From contig JAGMBH010000010.1 of assembly GCA_023129815.1 (NCBI GenBank), positions 1 to 7,968 of the forward strand: 7,968 nt of DNA. Direction: 5' to 3'. The notes under the pieces were generated by a model that ran no database searches, was not told the origin of the DNA, and saw only the letters and a program-made list of their open reading frames with translations. This stretch comes from Dehalococcoidia bacterium (GTDB taxonomy: Bacteria > Chloroflexota > Dehalococcoidia > GIF9 > AB-539-J10). Shown one piece after another: positions 5,415 to 7,968 of the stretch; positions within the stretch are counted from its first letter, which is position 1; every line of letters starts with the position of its first letter. The translations under genes and the position numbers were made by a program.

Positions 5415-7085
5415 TTACTCCCATTCTATAGTTGCCGGTGGCTTGCTGGTAACATCATAAACTACTCTATTGACATTGGGCACTTCATTAACTATGCGGT
5501 CTGATATTCTAGCCAGGAGGTCATAAGGCAACCGCGCCCAATCAGCAGTCATGGCATCCTCGCTATTTATTGCCCTAACTGCTATTAGATAGCCGTAGGT
5601 TCTATGATCGCCCATCACGCCAACGCTTTTGACACCAGTAAGCACAGCAAAACTCTGCCATAGCTGACGATAAAGCTTAGCCTTTTTGATCTCGTTCATC
5701 ACAATCCAATCAGCAGCACGAAGTATCTCCAACCGTTCTTTGGTCACTTCGCCAATGATGCGGATAGCTAACCCCGGCCCTGGGAATGGTTGCCGCCAAA
5801 CCATGTCTTCGGGTAGGCTCAAGGCTAGCCCTACCTCTCGAACCTCATCCTTAAACAGATACCTCAATGGCTCAATAAGGTTAAACTTCATTTTAGCTGG
5901 CAAGCCACCAACGTTGTGATGGCTTTTTATTTTGGTTGAGGCCTTAGTTTCAATAGCAGTGCTGCTTTCGATCACGTCGGGGTAGAGAGTTCCTTGAGCC
6001 AAAAAATCAAACCGGCCCAGTTTAGCTGCTTCCTCCTCAAAAACTCGGATGAATTCCTCCCCTATCAGGTGTCGCTTCATCTCGGGGTCAATTACCCCGC
6101 GAAGTCGTTTCAAAAATCTTTCGCTAGCATCTACATGAACTATATCCATTTTGAGATTGCGCTGGAAAGTATTAAGCACTCTCTCTGGCTCCTCACGACG
6201 TAGCAGCCCATTATTGATAAATAAACAAGTCAGATTATCACCAATAGCGCGCTGAACAAGAGTTGCAGTAACTGCTGAATCAACGCCACCGGAAAGGGCA
6301 CAGATGACTCTGCCAGCACCTACTTGTTTCTTAATCTTATCTATGCTCTCGGCTATGAATCTAGTAGGTGTCCAATTGCCTTGACAGCCGCATATTCGAT
6401 AGACAAAGTTCTGGAATATGCTTTTCCCTTGTGGCGTATGAGCCACTTCAGGATGAAACTGGAGTCCAAAAATGCCTTTATCACTGCCCATAACGGCGAT
6501 GGGCGAATTTTCGGTGTAAGCTAAAGCCTTGAAGCCGAGAGGCATCTCTATTATTTGGTCACCATGGCTCATCCACACAGGAAGAGATGTAGGGAGGCCA
6601 GCGAAAAGAGGGCAGTCTTCAGTACTTATGTGTAGGATAGCATGACCATATTCATGCTTTTCACCTGGAGATACTTGACCACCTAGTTGATAGGCAATAA
6701 GCTGCATGCCATAGCAAATGCCTATTACCGGCAGGTGTTTCTCATAAATATATGTTGGAGCCAAAGGAGCTCCAGGAGCATAGACGCTAGCTGGGCCGCC
6801 GGAAAGGATAAAACCTTTGGGGTTAAGAATAGCTATCTTCTCCCAGGGGGTATCATAGGGCACAAGCTCGCAGTAAACGTGGCAGTCTCGCACTCGCCTG
6901 ACAATGAGCATATTATACTGAGAGCCAAAATCAATCACCACTATGGTTTCTTTTTCACCTGGCGGCAGTGGCTTAGGCTCAAATGTTGGTTGCTCACCGC
7001 GCAGTTCTTTAGCGATCTCTAAGTAAGTAGAGACTTCAATGTCATCGCTAGCAGAGACTCGGTGGCTTTGTAGCTCGTTTTCCAT
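5415..7085 (-). CDS. guaA: GMP synthase (glutamine-hydrolysing) GuaA
   Basis: GuaA aminates XMP to GMP using glutamine and ATP. The class I glutamine amidotransferase domain spans about 48-232: FGSQY, FILSGGPASVY, the nucleophile loop GICYGMQ with Cys124, SHGD, and FHPEVAHT with His211 and Glu213. The ATP-pyrophosphatase domain follows with the P-loop SGGVDS (265-270), INNGLLRREE, FLAQGTLYPDVIES, HHNVGGLP and FPGPGLAIR. The dimerisation domain ends in SKPPATIEWE. All catalytic residues are present. At 556 residues it is about 30-45 longer than usual, because about 46 residues precede the typical start. No Shine-Dalgarno precedes ATG 7085, yet the predicted promoter lies only about 20 bases upstream, which supports a short-leader start there. 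A GTG at 6941 behind AGGTGA is the alternative start. It is the first gene of the minus-strand block. Confidence 0.97.
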   Translation of the reverse strand: MENELQSHRVSASDDIEVSTYLEIAKELRGEQPTFEPKPLPPGEKETIVVIDFGSQYNMLIVRRVRDCHVYCELVPYDTPWEKIAILNPKGFILSGGPASVYAPGAPLAPTYIYEKHLPVIGICYGMQLIAYQLGGQVSPGEKHEYGHAILHISTEDCPLFAGLPTSLPVWMSHGDQIIEMPLGFKALAYTENSPIAVMGSDKGIFGLQFHPEVAHTPQGKSIFQNFVYRICGCQGNWTPTRFIAESIDKIKKQVGAGRVICALSGGVDSAVTATLVQRAIGDNLTCLFINNGLLRREEPERVLNTFQRNLKMDIVHVDASERFLKRLRGVIDPEMKRHLIGEEFIRVFEEEAAKLGRFDFLAQGTLYPDVIESSTAIETKASTKIKSHHNVGGLPAKMKFNLIEPLRYLFKDEVREVGLALSLPEDMVWRQPFPGPGLAIRIIGEVTKERLEILRAADWIVMNEIKKAKLYRQLWQSFAVLTGVKSVGVMGDHRTYGYLIAVRAINSEDAMTADWARLPYDLLARISDRIVNEVPNVNRVVYDVTSKPPATIEWE

Positions 7086-7112
7086 TTCGGAGCGGCGCTT
7101 TTAATGCACTGT

Positions 7113-7141
7113 AGCTTAGCATCATGCTATACTAGCGTCAA
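7113..7141 (-). promoter_or_regulatory. guaA: Sigma-70-like promoter for guaA
   Basis: On the minus strand TTGACG (7136-7141) is followed by a 17-base spacer and TAAGCT (7113-7118). The -35 box matches 5 of 6 and the -10 box 4 of 6 consensus bases. Transcription would begin near 7106, giving a leader of about 20 bases before the guaA ATG. It lies in the divergent gap between guaA and the TsaC/Sua5 gene and is the only convincing promoter I see for the minus-strand block. Confidence 0.5.
7117..7129. promoter_or_regulatory. Perfect 13-base palindrome overlapping the guaA promoter
   Basis: TAGCAT-C-ATGCTA is a perfect inverted repeat with 6-base arms, covering the upstream edge of the -10 box and most of the spacer of the predicted guaA promoter. 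A dimeric repressor bound here would block RNA polymerase. It matches no operator I know, including PurR boxes, and a palindrome this short can arise by chance. Confidence 0.3.
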
Positions 7142-7162
7142 GGCGATGAATGCAGGTATTTG

Positions 7163-7261
7163 TTGTCACCCTGAATGAAGTGAAGGGGCTCTAGATTCTT
7201 CGCCGAGCCTATCCTGAGCGCTATGAGATTCTTCGGTCGCTTCCCTCCCTCAGAATGACAA
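7163..7261. repeat. MITE-like mosaic repeat in the divergent intergenic region
   Basis: TTGTCACCCTGA (7163-7174) and, reversed, TTGTCATTCTGA (7250-7261) form 12-base ends agreeing at 10 positions. AGATTCTTCG occurs twice inside (7193-7202 and 7227-7236). Its right 39 bases match the repeat at 5278-5403, but the 25-base module at 7199-7223 is inverted relative to 5333-5357 (22 of 25 after reversal). With the tandem array beside it, this occupies most of the 270-base gap between guaA and the TsaC/Sua5 gene. Apart from the repeats and the promoter I see nothing else in that gap. Confidence 0.75.
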
Positions 7262-7322
7262 GAAGTGAAGGACTCAGAATGACAAGAGACAAAGGACTTA
7301 GAATGACAGGGAGTGAAGGACT
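7251..7322. repeat. Three tandem 24-base units derived from the repeat end
   Basis: Units begin at 7251, 7275 and 7299, each reading C/TAGAATGACA, then a variable middle, then GGACT. A fourth unit begins at 7323 and breaks off. The first ten bases are the right end of the adjacent mosaic repeat, so the array seems to be a local amplification of that end. Units differ at a few positions, mainly in the middle. There are too few units, and no spacers, for CRISPR. Confidence 0.85.
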
Positions 7323-7355
7323 CAGAGCCCACAAGCAAGATTGGTAAATGCTCTC

Positions 7356-7968
7356 ATGAATGCTTTGCAAGAACAAGTGAGGAAAGCAGTTCAAATACTT
7401 AAAAAAGGTGGGATAATTGCTTTCCCTACTGATACAGTTTACGGGTTAGGAGCTGATGCCTTCAACCATAAGGCTGTAGAGAGAATTTATGCAGTAAAAA
7501 AACGCCCCAGGCATTTGCCCTTTCCCTTGCTCCTTGCTGATATATCTCAAATAAACACTGTAGCTGAGCAGATACCTGGGCTTGCTTGGTTCCTAGCAAG
7601 GTACTTTTGGCCTGGAGGCTTAACTTTGCTTCTGCCTAAAGCAGCTTCATTGCCTACTTACCTCACTACCCAATCTACCATAGCGGTGCGTGTCCCTAAC
7701 CATGCCATCCCTCTAACTCTTATCCAAAGCTTGGGAAACCCGATAATTGGGACTAGCGCCAATATCAGTGGTAAGCCAAGCATTTTGATTGCTGACGAGG
7801 TTAAGCAACAGTTGGGAGATAAAGTTGACCTTATCATTGATGGTGGCAAGTGCCCTGGTGGCAGTGAATCAACTATAGTAGATGTCACAGGCGAAGTGCC
7901 TACGATTTTGCGTCAAGGTATTATATCCACACATGAAATTGATAAAGCCTATAAAGAATATTGTGAGG
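7356..7968 (+). CDS. Threonylcarbamoyl-AMP synthase, TsaC/Sua5 (YrdC domain) family, cut at right edge
   Basis: The enzyme makes threonylcarbamoyl-AMP from threonine, bicarbonate and ATP for the t6A37 modification of ANN-decoding tRNAs. The frame is open from ATG at 7356 to the window edge (204 codons). Visible motifs are FPTDTVYGLGAD (23-34), the KxR pair Lys48 and Arg50 in VKKRPRHLPFPLLL, FWPGGLTLLLP, IAVRVPNH, GTSANISGKPS, and the late STIVDVTGEVPTILRQG. The YrdC domain appears complete at this point, so the protein is either a short TsaC-like form ending just beyond the edge or a longer Sua5 form; the window cannot decide. No good Shine-Dalgarno precedes the ATG; TTG at 7341 is an in-frame alternative. 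It is transcribed away from guaA, with the repeat array ending about 30 bases upstream. Confidence 0.93.
   Translation, partial: MNALQEQVRKAVQILKKGGIIAFPTDTVYGLGADAFNHKAVERIYAVKKRPRHLPFPLLLADISQINTVAEQIPGLAWFLARYFWPGGLTLLLPKAASLPTYLTTQSTIAVRVPNHAIPLTLIQSLGNPIIGTSANISGKPSILIADEVKQQLGDKVDLIIDGGKCPGGSESTIVDVTGEVPTILRQGIISTHEIDKAYKEYCE

Noticed and set aside
7251..7330. Possible CRISPR array
   Set aside because: The units are directly adjacent, with no spacers, are imperfect, and are derived from the end of a neighbouring dispersed repeat.
7138..7338. A 66-codon minus-strand frame with repeated CHSES-like peptides
   Set aside because: It is made almost wholly of the mosaic repeat and the 24-base tandem units; the apparent peptide repeat only reflects the unit length being divisible by three.

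Overview
The window looks like bacterial chromosome of moderate GC content. It carries a purine-biosynthesis cluster on the minus strand and one divergent tRNA-modification gene on the plus strand. The long-form PurC, the style of GuaA and the many short repeats of the 'TGTCATTGCGAG...GAAGCAATCTC' and 'GTCATTCTGAG...GAAGAATCT' kinds make a Chloroflexota (Dehalococcoidia-like) genome my best guess. That is recalled family resemblance, not a computed placement.

Layout, in the direction of minus-strand transcription: a promoter at 7113-7141 drives guaA (GMP synthase). A repeat-filled gap of 194 bases follows, then a small two-helix ferritin of the encapsulated-ferritin type, a possible lysine-rich micro-ORF, and a relic of a guaA 3' end. 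Next comes a cytoplasmic TPR-containing protein of unknown role, then a double-hairpin repeat. The last block is purD-purE-purB-purC, tightly packed (0, 1 and 11 bases between genes), with purC running off the left edge. On the plus strand, to the right of guaA, lie a mosaic repeat with a 24-base tandem array and then a TsaC/Sua5-family gene cut by the right edge.

PurD, PurE, PurC and PurB catalyse steps 2, 6, 7 and 8 of de novo IMP synthesis, and GuaA converts XMP to GMP. The pathway logic is ordinary. The unusual part is how short repeats have invaded it. PurC appears to carry two separate in-frame insertions of one repeat family, read in two different frames. PurD has no conventional start codon at its expected N-terminus: residue 1 is ATA, directly behind a stop codon and a hairpin repeat that supplies the G-rich ribosome-binding region. 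A second, diverged copy of the guaA 3' end lies 579 bases downstream of the real one, which resembles the scar left by integration at the guaA 3' end.

There is no CRISPR array, rRNA, tRNA or recognisable transposase or integrase. No encapsulin shell gene, purK or other purine gene is visible in the window.
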